Of a stretch of DNA of 6,039 bases, positions 1-5,812 are shown in pieces. A model generated the notes under the pieces. The model was not told the DNA's origin, searched no databases, and saw nothing but the letters and a program-made list of their open reading frames with translations. Source of the DNA: Nitrospirota bacterium. Its GTDB lineage: Bacteria; Nitrospirota; Nitrospiria; Nitrospirales; Nitrospiraceae. The first letter of the stretch is position 1, and each line of letters opens with the position of its first letter. The position numbers and the translations under genes were made by a program. Location of the stretch: the NCBI GenBank assembly GCA_020028195.1, contig JAHWYE010000113.1:1-6039 (forward strand), in the 5' to 3' direction.

Positions 1-399
1 GGCGCGCTCATGGCGCGGATGGGACTGTTCCGCGCGCTGCTTCTATTTGGTTTGTTGCAGGCGGTGTCCAACCTGTCGTTTATGGTGCTCGCCTGGACCG
101 GGAAGAGCTACCTCGTGATGGTCTCAGCCGTGGCTTTTGAAAACCTGTCCGGCGGCATGGGGACGGCTGCGTTCGTGGCGCTCCTCATGTCCCTGTGCGA
201 CCACCGTTACACGGCCACTCAGTTTGCCTTACTCTCGGCGCTGGGAGCCCTCGGAAGGGTCTTTGTCGGACCGCCATCGGGGTATCTCGTGGAGACGGTC
301 GGGTGGGTAGTTTTCTTTTTCATCACTTTTCTTGCCGCACTGCCGGGCCTAGGGCTCTTATGGCGATTGCGAGATTACCTGAACACTCAACCGACGTAG
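1..399 (+). CDS. ampG: AmpG-like MFS muropeptide permease, C-terminal part (5' end outside window)
   Basis: The reading frame is open from the first base, so the gene starts before the window and only the last 132 residues are seen. The protein is strongly hydrophobic, with about four membrane segments (roughly window residues 10-32, 37-63, 72-97 and 100-120). The stretch E-N-L-S-G-G-M-G-T-A-A-F (positions 139-174), followed by R-Y-T-A-T-Q-F and G-R-V-F-V-G-P-P-S-G, is what I recall from the AmpG branch of the major facilitator superfamily. AmpG permeases bring anhydro-muropeptides from the periplasm across the inner membrane for cell-wall recycling, and in some bacteria this feeds beta-lactamase induction. 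The short polar tail after the last helix looks like a natural C-terminus. Assignment to AmpG rather than another MFS permease rests on motif memory, not a search. Confidence 0.85.
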   Translation, partial: GALMARMGLFRALLLFGLLQAVSNLSFMVLAWTGKSYLVMVSAVAFENLSGGMGTAAFVALLMSLCDHRYTATQFALLSALGALGRVFVGPPSGYLVETVGWVVFFFITFLAALPGLGLLWRLRDYLNTQPT

Positions 400-459
400 A
401 AACCTGGTCAGGCCTTCCAACTCGTACCGCAAGTCCGGCGCTGAAACTGGCCAGGCCTG

Positions 460-753
460 TCAAGCCTTGAGCTTGCGCTGAAGAAATAGGATGAAGAGCA
501 TGAGGACAGGCAGCGGAGCGAGCAGGAACGGAACCAGCCACAGCCAGACATTCTTCCCGCGAACGCGCGCCTGGTCGATCATCCAGACAAAAATCCAGAT
601 GACCAGTCCCGCATAGTTCAAGGTAATCCAGCGCGTCGTATGAATCTTCAGGTTACTCGATGCAGCCGTGGAACCCTGTGCCAGGAATAACGCGAACACA
701 ATGACGAAGACGGCCAGCAGTCCAATCACAATCTGCTTGCTCCAGACAAACAT
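460..753 (-). CDS. small three-helix inner-membrane protein, function unknown
   Basis: This 97-residue protein has three predicted membrane helices (about residues 7-25, 44-59 and 69-92). Between helices 1 and 2 lies a short polar, Ser/Thr-rich loop. Between helices 2 and 3 lies a basic loop (R63, R65, K67), and the C-terminal tail ends in basic residues. The start is well supported: on the minus strand a strong Shine-Dalgarno, GGAGGGAGGT, ends four bases before the ATG. The gene converges on ampG with a 60-base gap and diverges from the gene at 973, so it is probably its own transcription unit. I do not recognise the family. Helix 2 to helix 3 recalls small phospholipase-D-nuclease-N-terminal-like or DUF2834-like membrane proteins, but no motif settles this. 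Confidence 0.75.
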   Translation of the reverse strand: MFVWSKQIVIGLLAVFVIVFALFLAQGSTAASSNLKIHTTRWITLNYAGLVIWIFVWMIDQARVRGKNVWLWLVPFLLAPLPVLMLFILFLQRKLKA

Positions 754-817
754 GGTGACCTCCCTCCGCGGGTTACTCCGCTACGGTTTTGTACGGTGGA
801 CTCGCCGTCCGCCCGAT

Positions 818-846
818 AGGCTAATCAGCAAGCATTCATTTGTCAA
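818..846 (-). promoter_or_regulatory. candidate sigma-70 promoter for the minus-strand membrane gene
   Basis: Read on the minus strand, a perfect TTGACA -35 (841-846) is followed after 17 bases by TAGCCT (818-823), which matches only three of six -10 positions. The site is 65 bases upstream of the ATG at 753. The -35 is good and the -10 is poor, so this is a candidate only. Confidence 0.3.
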
Positions 847-880
847 ATAGGATACCCGCGCCGCGCCGTCGTCGAAAATC

Positions 881-909
881 TTGACTCGGGCTTGTAGCAG
901 GGACATCAT
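881..909 (+). promoter_or_regulatory. candidate sigma-70 promoter for the gene at 973
   Basis: TTGACT (881-886) is separated by 17 bases from CATCAT (904-909), giving five of six and four of six matches to the consensus. It would start transcription near 916, about 57 bases before the ATG at 973. It lies in the divergent intergenic region 754-972, where I see no gene and no convincing palindromic operator. Confidence 0.35.
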
Positions 910-972
910 CCCCCAAGCGAGAGGAACAGAGGCTAGGCAGGCATTCGTGGCTCATTCCAGCGACAGGCAGCG

Positions 973-1362
973 ATGAACAACACCGTCCTGGCCATTCTTG
1001 TTGTGCTGTTGGGGATCTGTGTCGGACTAGCCTGGACAAACCCGGCCACGCAGGACTATGGCGAGTATTTGGAATGGTTGATCGGTCAGGCGCTGGTGCG
1101 GACGGATTCGACCGAGTCAATGTATGATCAGAATACCGTCCGGGATCTGCTCAAATCTCAGGGCACATTCGTCATCAAGTCCGTTATTCGTCCGAATACT
1201 ACACGGCGCAATTACGGTCTCTTCAGCATCTTTGTGACACGGGCTTTTGGTGTCCGGCTGGTGGTGCTGGGTATTGCAGGCACGTTCATCCCTGTGGAGG
1301 GAGACGACATTGAAGAAGTCACGAGGAAGCTAGGGCAAATCATGCTGACACCGACGCGATAA
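973..1362 (+). CDS. membrane-anchored small protein resembling DUF4359
   Basis: This 129-residue protein has one N-terminal hydrophobic helix (about residues 4-20), followed at once by T22-N23-P24 and a tyrosine-spaced acidic helix (Y29, Y32). After a variable middle it has an R79-N80-Y81-G82-L83-F84-S85-I86-F87 block and then a G100-I-A-G-T-F-I-P107 strand. TNP right after a single anchor, plus the N-Y-x-L-F-S-I strand and a C-terminal hydrophobic G-I-x-G-x-F strand, is the layout I recall for the uncharacterised DUF4359 family. This is recall, not a search. The anchor suggests the rest is periplasmic. C16 is not in a proper lipobox (Ile precedes it), so I do not call a lipoprotein. The ATG has only a weak purine-rich stretch before it and no strong Shine-Dalgarno. 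No alternative start would keep the anchor. Function is unknown. Confidence 0.75.
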   Translation: MNNTVLAILVVLLGICVGLAWTNPATQDYGEYLEWLIGQALVRTDSTESMYDQNTVRDLLKSQGTFVIKSVIRPNTTRRNYGLFSIFVTRAFGVRLVVLGIAGTFIPVEGDDIEEVTRKLGQIMLTPTR

Positions 1363-1480
1363 ATTTAGGGCGTCTCCCAGCCCCTGTTCCTGTTCATACC
1401 TTCCACGAAACCGGTCCATTCGCTGCTCCTCTGGCCGTGATTTCTCTATCCCCAGCCTTTTCCCAGTTATCCACAGGAAT
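1363..1480. other. upstream half of the nrdJ intergenic region
   Basis: The 411-base gap 1363-1773 has no conventional gene. In 1363-1460 I find neither a terminator hairpin for the preceding gene nor an open frame with a ribosome binding site. Its right edge carries the DnaA-box-like sites, and the promoter, NrdR boxes and leader described separately fill 1481-1773. Confidence 0.6.
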
Positions 1481-1485
1481 CCACA
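1467..1485 (+). promoter_or_regulatory. DnaA box with an adjacent imperfect copy
   Basis: TTATCCACA at 1467-1475 is an exact match to the high-affinity DnaA box (TTATNCACA). The last seven bases, ATCCACA, recur at 1479-1485, exactly ten bases later, which puts both on the same face of the helix. The second site (GAATCCACA, 1477-1485) misses the first two bases of the consensus and overlaps the first NrdR box by five bases. DnaA is known to bind upstream of the class I nrdAB operon in Escherichia coli. A role here at a class II gene is inference. Confidence 0.5.
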
Positions 1486-1496
1486 ATATTTTGTAT
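1481..1496 (+). promoter_or_regulatory. NrdR box 1
   Basis: CCACAATATTTTGTAT matches 13 of 16 positions of the NrdR box consensus as I know it (acaCwAtATaTwGtgt), including the core C-w-A-t-A-T and T-w-G. It ends at the first base of the -35 hexamer. NrdR is the ATP-cone, zinc-ribbon repressor of ribonucleotide reductase genes and binds paired boxes. Confidence 0.75.
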
Positions 1497-1524
1497 TGAC
1501 AAACTAGACAGGCCTCTATATATT
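1496..1524 (+). promoter_or_regulatory. sigma-70 promoter of nrdJ
   Basis: TTGACA (1496-1501), a 17-base spacer and TATATT (1519-1524) give a near-consensus housekeeping promoter, with a predicted start near 1530-1532. It is the best promoter match I see in the window and is the only good one ahead of nrdJ. Both hexamers are contacted or covered by the flanking NrdR-box-like sites, as expected for a repressible promoter. Confidence 0.75.
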
Positions 1525-1528
1525 GCGG
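1513..1528 (+). promoter_or_regulatory. NrdR box 2, covering the -10
   Basis: CCTCTATATATTGCGG matches 12 of 16 positions of the NrdR consensus, and its ten-base core CTATATATTG is perfect. It starts 32 bases after the first box, leaving 16 bases between them. That is the phased spacing known for paired NrdR boxes (about three helical turns). It encloses the -10 hexamer, so binding should block RNA polymerase. Confidence 0.75.
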
Positions 1529-1568
1529 CCCGCTAGCCTGTCCTGATTATCGGATTCCTCGATTTTCA

Positions 1569-1655
1569 ATGGTTATTCTGATGTGCCTATCTAGCCCCCA
1601 ACAAAGACTTTACGCGAAGCTCGGCATCCAGATATTAGACGCATTTTCTCGGTAA
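1569..1655 (+). other. possible 28-codon leader peptide
   Basis: An ATG frame of 28 codons runs from 1569 to a TAA at 1653-1655, directly followed in frame by TAG (1656-1658). The terminator hairpin starts at that point. This position is what a translation-coupled attenuator would need. Against it, there is no visible Shine-Dalgarno before the ATG, and the peptide (starting M-V-I-L-M-C-L-S-S-P) has no run of a single regulatory amino acid. A chance open frame of this length is quite possible. Confidence 0.2.
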
Positions 1656-1657
1656 TA

Positions 1658-1696
1658 GCGGGCCTCGGAAGACCTTCCGACGCCCGCGTATTTTTT
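1658..1696 (+). terminator. intrinsic-terminator-like hairpin in the nrdJ leader
   Basis: The outer stem GCGGGC (1658-1663) pairs with GCCCGC (1682-1687). After one C-C mismatch the inner stem TCGGAA (1665-1670) pairs with TTCCGA (1675-1680) around a GACC loop. Six T residues follow at 1691-1696. With one bulged G the stem can extend by A-T pairs into the T tract. The structure has the full form of a rho-independent terminator. It lies between the nrdJ promoter and the nrdJ start codon, so it must be read through or regulated. Confidence 0.7.
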
Positions 1697-1773
1697 GCCT
1701 GACATCAGCCCGGCCAAGCCCCGACTGAAAGAGAATATGGTCTTGAACGTTTGCAATCAGTAAGGAGGGTGAC

Positions 1774-4700
1774 GTGAGGATCGAACGCAGGTTTACACGT
1801 ATGGGCCCCGGTCCCTACGAAGGCATGAAGTTCGTGAAACGTTCCTCGGAGATCAGGAATCCCGACGGCTCGACGGTGTTCAAGCTGGACGATATTGATG
1901 TCCCCGAGCAGTGGAACCAGTTGGCCGTCGATATCCTGGCGCAGAAATATTTCCGGAAAGCGGGTGTCCCCCAACTTGGACCAGACGGGAAGCCCCTCAC
2001 TGATCCAGATGGTAAGCCGGTGCTGGACGGCGAGCGTGACGCTCGCCAGGTCTTCCACAGACTGGCCGGCTGCTGGGCGTACTGGGGAAAGAGTCACGGT
2101 TATTTCACCAAGGACGAGGACGCGTCGGCCTTTTATGACGAGCTGTGCTTCATGCTAGCCCGGCAGATGGCAGCACCAAACTCCCCGCAGTGGTTCAATA
2201 CAGGCCTGCACTATGCCTATGGACTCTCCGGTCCTGCCCAAGGGCATTACTACGTGGACCCTACGAACAGGGAAATGGTCAAGGCGACGAATGCGTTCGA
2301 GCACCCGCAACCCCATGCGTGCTTCATTCAGTCGATCGAAGATGACCTGGTCAACGAGCACGGGATTATGGACCTCTGGATCCGCGAAGCCCGATTGTTC
2401 AAGTACGGGTCTGGCACCGGGACGAATTTCTCCAAGCTGCGCGGCGAAAACGAATCGCTCTCTGGCGGAGGCAAGTCGTCCGGGCTGATGTCTTTTCTCA
2501 GGATCGGAGATCGCGCAGCCGGCGCGATCAAGTCCGGTGGAACCACGCGGCGCGCAGCCAAGATGGTGTGCCTGGACCTGGATCACCCCGATATCGAAGA
2601 GTTCATCGACTGGAAAGTCATCGAAGAGCAAAAAGTCGCTGCCATGGTCACCGGCTCGAAGATCTGTGCGAAGAAGCTCAACGCTGTGCTCAAGGCCTGC
2701 CATGTGCCAAATGGCGAAGGTGAAATAAAGGTTGAGACGGACCTGAATAGCAACGCAGCCCTTAAAGAGGCCATCTGCACCGCCAGGCAGGCTTCAGTGC
2801 CTGAAGCCTATATCCAGCGGATGTTTGCCTATGCCCGCGAAGGGTTCACGCATTTCGTGTTCCATGAATACGACGTCAACTGGGATGGGAAAGCCTACCA
2901 GACCGTGTCTGGTCAGAATTCCAACAACAGCGTGCGGATTCCGAACGGCTTCCTCGAAATCCTGGAGAAGGATGGGGACTGGCCCCTCAAACGGCGCACA
3001 GACGGCAAGGTCACCAAGACGGTCAAAGCGTGTGAACTCTGGGACAAGATCGCCTGGGCTGCGTGGATTTGTGCTGACCCCGGCACGCAATACGATACGA
3101 CGATCAACGAATGGCACACCTGCCCGGAGGACGGGCGGATCAACGCGTCCAATCCCTGCTCGGAGTACATGTTCCTCGACGATACCGCCTGTAACCTCGC
3201 ATCTCTCAACCTGGGAGAGTTCTACGCGCCGGATGGAAGGTTCAACCTGGAAGACTTCCGGCACGCGGTGCGGCTCTGGACCATCGTGCTCGAGATCAGC
3301 GTTCTGATGGCCTCCTTCCCCAGTCGGGCGATCGCGCAGAAGAGCTTCGTGTTCCGGACGCTGGGGTTGGGGTATGCCAATCTCGGCACTGTACTGATGC
3401 GGCAGGGTATTCCCTACGACTCGCCGAAGGCGCTGGCCCTCTGCGGGGCCATCACGGCGGTTCTGACCGGCGAGTCCTACGCCACCTCGGCTGAGATGGC
3501 GGCTGAACTGGGGCCGTTCGAGGGTTTTGTGCGGAACCGCGAGCACATGTTGCGGGTCATCCGAAACCATCGGCGCGCTTCGTACAATGCTCCGCCGGAA
3601 GAATATGAGGGCCTCACTGTCAAGCCTAAGGGCATCCAACCTGAGCACTGCCCGCCGGATCTGTTGCTGGCTTCCAGACGGGCCTGGGATCGGGCGCTTG
3701 AACTAGGGACAGCCTATGGATTCCGCAACGCCCAGACCACGGTCATCGCCCCGACCGGCACGATTGGCCTGGTCATGGACTGCGACACAACCGGTATCGA
3801 ACCAGACTTTGCCTTGGTGAAGTTCAAGAAGCTGGCTGGCGGCGGCTACTTCAAGATCATCAACCAAAGCCTTCCGCCAGCGTTGACCACGCTCGGTTAT
3901 ACCGAAGCGCAGACCCAGGACATTGTGACCTACTGCACTGGACGCCGGACCCTCAATGGGGCCCCGTTCATCAACCATGAGACCTTGCAGGCCAAGGGGT
4001 TCGATGGCGCAGCGTTGGAACGATTAGAGGCCGCTTTGGGTCAGGCTTTCGAGATTCAGTTCGCGTTCAATAAATGGACGCTCGGTGAAGAGTTCTGCAG
4101 TGAGAAGTTGGGCCTGACCAATGCGCAACTCAATGATTCCAAATTCAACATGCTCAAAGCGCTCGGCTTTACCCAGGACCAGATCGTCGTCGCGAACGAC
4201 TACTGCTGCGGCACCATGACGGTCGAGGGCGCGCCACATCTCAAGCCTGAGCACCTCCCGATTTTCGACTGCGCTAACCGCTGTGGTCGGACCGGCCAGC
4301 GCTTCATCCAGGTTGACGCGCATATTCGGATGATGGCTGCGGCTCAGCCCTTCATCAGCGGAGCAATCAGCAAGACCATAAATATGCCGGCCGATGTCAC
4401 GATCGAAGATGTCAAGGCGGCGTACCTATTGTCCTGGCAGAGCATGCTCAAAGCAGTGGCGCTCTACCGGGACGGTTCAAAGCTCAGTCAGCCTCTAAAC
4501 GCCTCAACCGATTCCGGAGATACCGGTGAGGCTGCCGGCAATGACGTCATGAAGATGGCGGAACATGTGACCGAGCGAGTGATGTTCCGTTACCTGGCCA
4601 AACGGCGGCGCATGCCGGAACGGCGCCTTGGCTACACACAGAAGGCTATCGTCGGCGGTCACAAGCTCTACCTGCGAACCGGCGAGTATGCCGACGGGAC

Positions 4701-5313
4701 ACTGGGGGAAATTTTTCTGGACATGCACAAGGAGGGCGCGGCGTTTCGCAGTCTGATGAACTGCTTTGCGATCGCGATCTCGCTGGGACTTCAGCATGGG
4801 GTGCCGTTGGAAGAGTTTGTGGAGGCGTTCCTGTTCACGCGGTTCGAGCCGAACGGACCGGTCAAGCTGAATGACCACATCAAGATGTCCACCTCGATCA
4901 TTGATTACATTTTCCGCGAGCTGGCCATCACCTATCTGGAACGGCACGATCTGGAGCAAGTGGTGGATGATGATCTGCGGATGGATTCTGTCAAGAAGGA
5001 TGCGCAGGACCCGGAGTGCATGGATAGCGAGCCGGTTGACGAGAGAGCGCTGGCGCCCGCTGGGATCAGCCCCGAGATCTTCCCTGCACGGCGCGAGACC
5101 GGCAATGGAGCCGGAGGAAACGGTCACGGTCACGGGAATATCGCGCACAAGGTGGAGTTGAGGCGCGAGACATTGACCTACACCGCGGTCCAGATTGCCA
5201 AGCAAAAGGGGTACGAGGGCGACCCCTGCGTGGAATGCAAGCAGTTCACGCTCGTTCGAAACGGCACCTGCCTCAAGTGCGAGACCTGCGGCGCAACGAG
5301 CGGCTGCTCGTAA
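1774..5313 (+). CDS. nrdJ: adenosylcobalamin-dependent (class II) ribonucleotide reductase
   Basis: This 1179-residue enzyme reduces ribonucleotides to deoxyribonucleotides in the cytoplasm, using a thiyl radical made from coenzyme B12, so it needs neither oxygen nor a separate radical subunit. The GTG start has a strong Shine-Dalgarno (AAGGAGG, 1762-1768) five bases before it, and the N-terminus (M-R-I-E-R-R-F-T) fits the family. The catalytic set is complete: C183 (in H-A-C-F-I-Q-S) and C473 as the redox pair, and N460, C462 (radical cysteine) and E464 in N-P-C-S-E. The phosphate-binding A-P-T-G-T-I-G is at 659-665, and Q-P-F-I-S-G-A-I-S-K is at 858-867. I see no N-terminal ATP cone. A TSCPD-like domain follows at about 955-1060. 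A Gly/His-rich linker (1110-1122) then leads to a cysteine-rich tail (C1152, C1155, C1166, C1169, C1172, C1178), expected to re-reduce the active site. No intein interrupts it, though this family often carries them. Length is normal for the long NrdJ type. Confidence 0.97.
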   Translation: MRIERRFTRMGPGPYEGMKFVKRSSEIRNPDGSTVFKLDDIDVPEQWNQLAVDILAQKYFRKAGVPQLGPDGKPLTDPDGKPVLDGERDARQVFHRLAGCWAYWGKSHGYFTKDEDASAFYDELCFMLARQMAAPNSPQWFNTGLHYAYGLSGPAQGHYYVDPTNREMVKATNAFEHPQPHACFIQSIEDDLVNEHGIMDLWIREARLFKYGSGTGTNFSKLRGENESLSGGGKSSGLMSFLRIGDRAAGAIKSGGTTRRAAKMVCLDLDHPDIEEFIDWKVIEEQKVAAMVTGSKICAKKLNAVLKACHVPNGEGEIKVETDLNSNAALKEAICTARQASVPEAYIQRMFAYAREGFTHFVFHEYDVNWDGKAYQTVSGQNSNNSVRIPNGFLEILEKDGDWPLKRRTDGKVTKTVKACELWDKIAWAAWICADPGTQYDTTINEWHTCPEDGRINASNPCSEYMFLDDTACNLASLNLGEFYAPDGRFNLEDFRHAVRLWTIVLEISVLMASFPSRAIAQKSFVFRTLGLGYANLGTVLMRQGIPYDSPKALALCGAITAVLTGESYATSAEMAAELGPFEGFVRNREHMLRVIRNHRRASYNAPPEEYEGLTVKPKGIQPEHCPPDLLLASRRAWDRALELGTAYGFRNAQTTVIAPTGTIGLVMDCDTTGIEPDFALVKFKKLAGGGYFKIINQSLPPALTTLGYTEAQTQDIVTYCTGRRTLNGAPFINHETLQAKGFDGAALERLEAALGQAFEIQFAFNKWTLGEEFCSEKLGLTNAQLNDSKFNMLKALGFTQDQIVVANDYCCGTMTVEGAPHLKPEHLPIFDCANRCGRTGQRFIQVDAHIRMMAAAQPFISGAISKTINMPADVTIEDVKAAYLLSWQSMLKAVALYRDGSKLSQPLNASTDSGDTGEAAGNDVMKMAEHVTERVMFRYLAKRRRMPERRLGYTQKAIVGGHKLYLRTGEYADGTLGEIFLDMHKEGAAFRSLMNCFAIAISLGLQHGVPLEEFVEAFLFTRFEPNGPVKLNDHIKMSTSIIDYIFRELAITYLERHDLEQVVDDDLRMDSVKKDAQDPECMDSEPVDERALAPAGISPEIFPARRETGNGAGGNGHGHGNIAHKVELRRETLTYTAVQIAKQKGYEGDPCVECKQFTLVRNGTCLKCETCGATSGCS

Positions 5314-5329
5314 AAGAGGAGGAAACAGA

Positions 5330-5740
5330 GTGCAGATGATAGTTCATGATGTTGAGACCTTGTCTCTCCATGACCAGGTCGTCAGTTTGATTGGTCGGCG
5401 GTGGACCAACTCGGTCAGTTGTAACCTCGAAACTAACCCAGGCGCTGAGACGAATGGCTGGGCAGGGTCCGCGAAAAGCGCTCCCGATATCGTTGGGTGG
5501 GCGCCTTACAGTGGACGCAACACCCCCCTGTGGATTGCCGAGGTGGAAACCGAAGACACGATCACTGAGGAAAAAGCACGTGGCCGGTGGCAAGACTTCT
5601 CGGCCATGGGGATACCCCTCATTCTCATTGTGCCACGGGGATACAAGGCGCTGGCTCGATTTTGCGCCACGAGAGCAGAGGTAACCATCGCCGGCATCTA
5701 TGAATACGCCTTGAGCACGAATGGGTTGGAGCTGGCATAA
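5330..5740 (+). CDS. PD-(D/E)XK-nuclease-like small protein, copy 1, unknown function
   Basis: This 136-residue soluble protein begins 16 bases after the nrdJ stop. A strong Shine-Dalgarno (AGGAGG, 5317-5322) sits seven bases before a GTG start. A frame start further upstream, inside nrdJ, is possible but poorer, and an ATG at 5336 is spaced too far. With the GTG start, its numbering matches copy 2 exactly. It has an N-terminal helix (S12-L-H-D-Q-V-V-S-L), a P52-D53-I-V-G-W turn and strand, W68-I-A-E71-V-E73-T-E, a charged helix (about 79-93) and a hydrophobic strand I95-P-L-I-L-I-V-P102. It ends with a helix and a final strand (V118-Y126). This order resembles the PD-(D/E)XK core, with D53, E71 and E73 as candidate metal ligands in an E-x-E form like BamHI. 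The usual lysine is absent, so it may be catalytically inactive or a non-nuclease. The family is not one I can name. Probably co-transcribed with nrdJ. Confidence 0.8.
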   Translation: MQMIVHDVETLSLHDQVVSLIGRRWTNSVSCNLETNPGAETNGWAGSAKSAPDIVGWAPYSGRNTPLWIAEVETEDTITEEKARGRWQDFSAMGIPLILIVPRGYKALARFCATRAEVTIAGIYEYALSTNGLELA

Positions 5741-5764
5741 CGTGAGGGCTCCCGGCGTCGAAGT

Positions 5765-5795
5765 GCGCTTGAGACGGAAGAAAGCGCCTGTTTTT
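5765..5795 (+). terminator. weak terminator-like hairpin between the two paralogues
   Basis: GCGCTT (5765-5770) can pair with AAGCGC (5782-5787) around an 11-base loop. C-T-G and then five T residues (5791-5795) follow. The stem is only six pairs and the T tract is offset by three bases. This is a marginal intrinsic terminator that could end or weaken the nrdJ transcript before copy 2. Confidence 0.35.
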
Positions 5796-5812
5796 ATAGA
5801 GAGGGAGAGACG

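Larger units (their letters stand above)
1531..1773 (+). promoter_or_regulatory. long 5' leader of nrdJ, possible attenuator
   Basis: If transcription starts near 1531, the nrdJ message has a leader of about 240 bases, long for a simple housekeeping gene. It contains a strong terminator-like hairpin about 115 bases before the start codon, with an open frame of 28 codons ahead of it. I looked for the conserved elements of the cobalamin riboswitch (the B12 box and its partners), a natural regulator for a B12-dependent enzyme, and did not see them. The leader may be an undescribed attenuator, or the hairpin may terminate transcription entering from upstream. Confidence 0.4.

Noticed and set aside
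401..460. Direct repeat of 16 bases (401-416 and 445-460, 13 matching) and a possible bidirectional terminator between ampG and the minus-strand gene
   Set aside because: The shared core AGGCCT is itself palindromic, the hairpin it could form has a loop of over 35 bases, and there is no T tract on either side.
973..1035. Lipoprotein signal in the DUF4359-like protein
   Set aside because: C16 is preceded by Ile rather than Gly, Ala or Ser, and the N-terminus lacks positive charges, so a plain membrane anchor fits better.
1531..1773. Cobalamin riboswitch ahead of the B12-dependent enzyme
   Set aside because: I looked for the B12 box and its conserved partner segments and could not find them. 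A covariance-model search of this leader would be decisive.
2155..5205. Long minus-strand open frames inside nrdJ (182, 284 and 233 codons)
   Set aside because: They lie antisense to an unmistakable enzyme, have no recognisable domains, and reflect codon bias of a GC-rich gene on the opposite strand.
1774..5313. Intein in nrdJ
   Set aside because: The family often carries inteins, but here all conserved blocks follow at normal spacing with no insertion or splicing motifs.
5195..5329. Earlier start for the first small downstream gene, inside the nrdJ 3' end
   Set aside because: The added N-terminus is basic low-complexity shadow of nrdJ, while the GTG at 5330 has a strong Shine-Dalgarno and gives exact residue numbering with copy 2.
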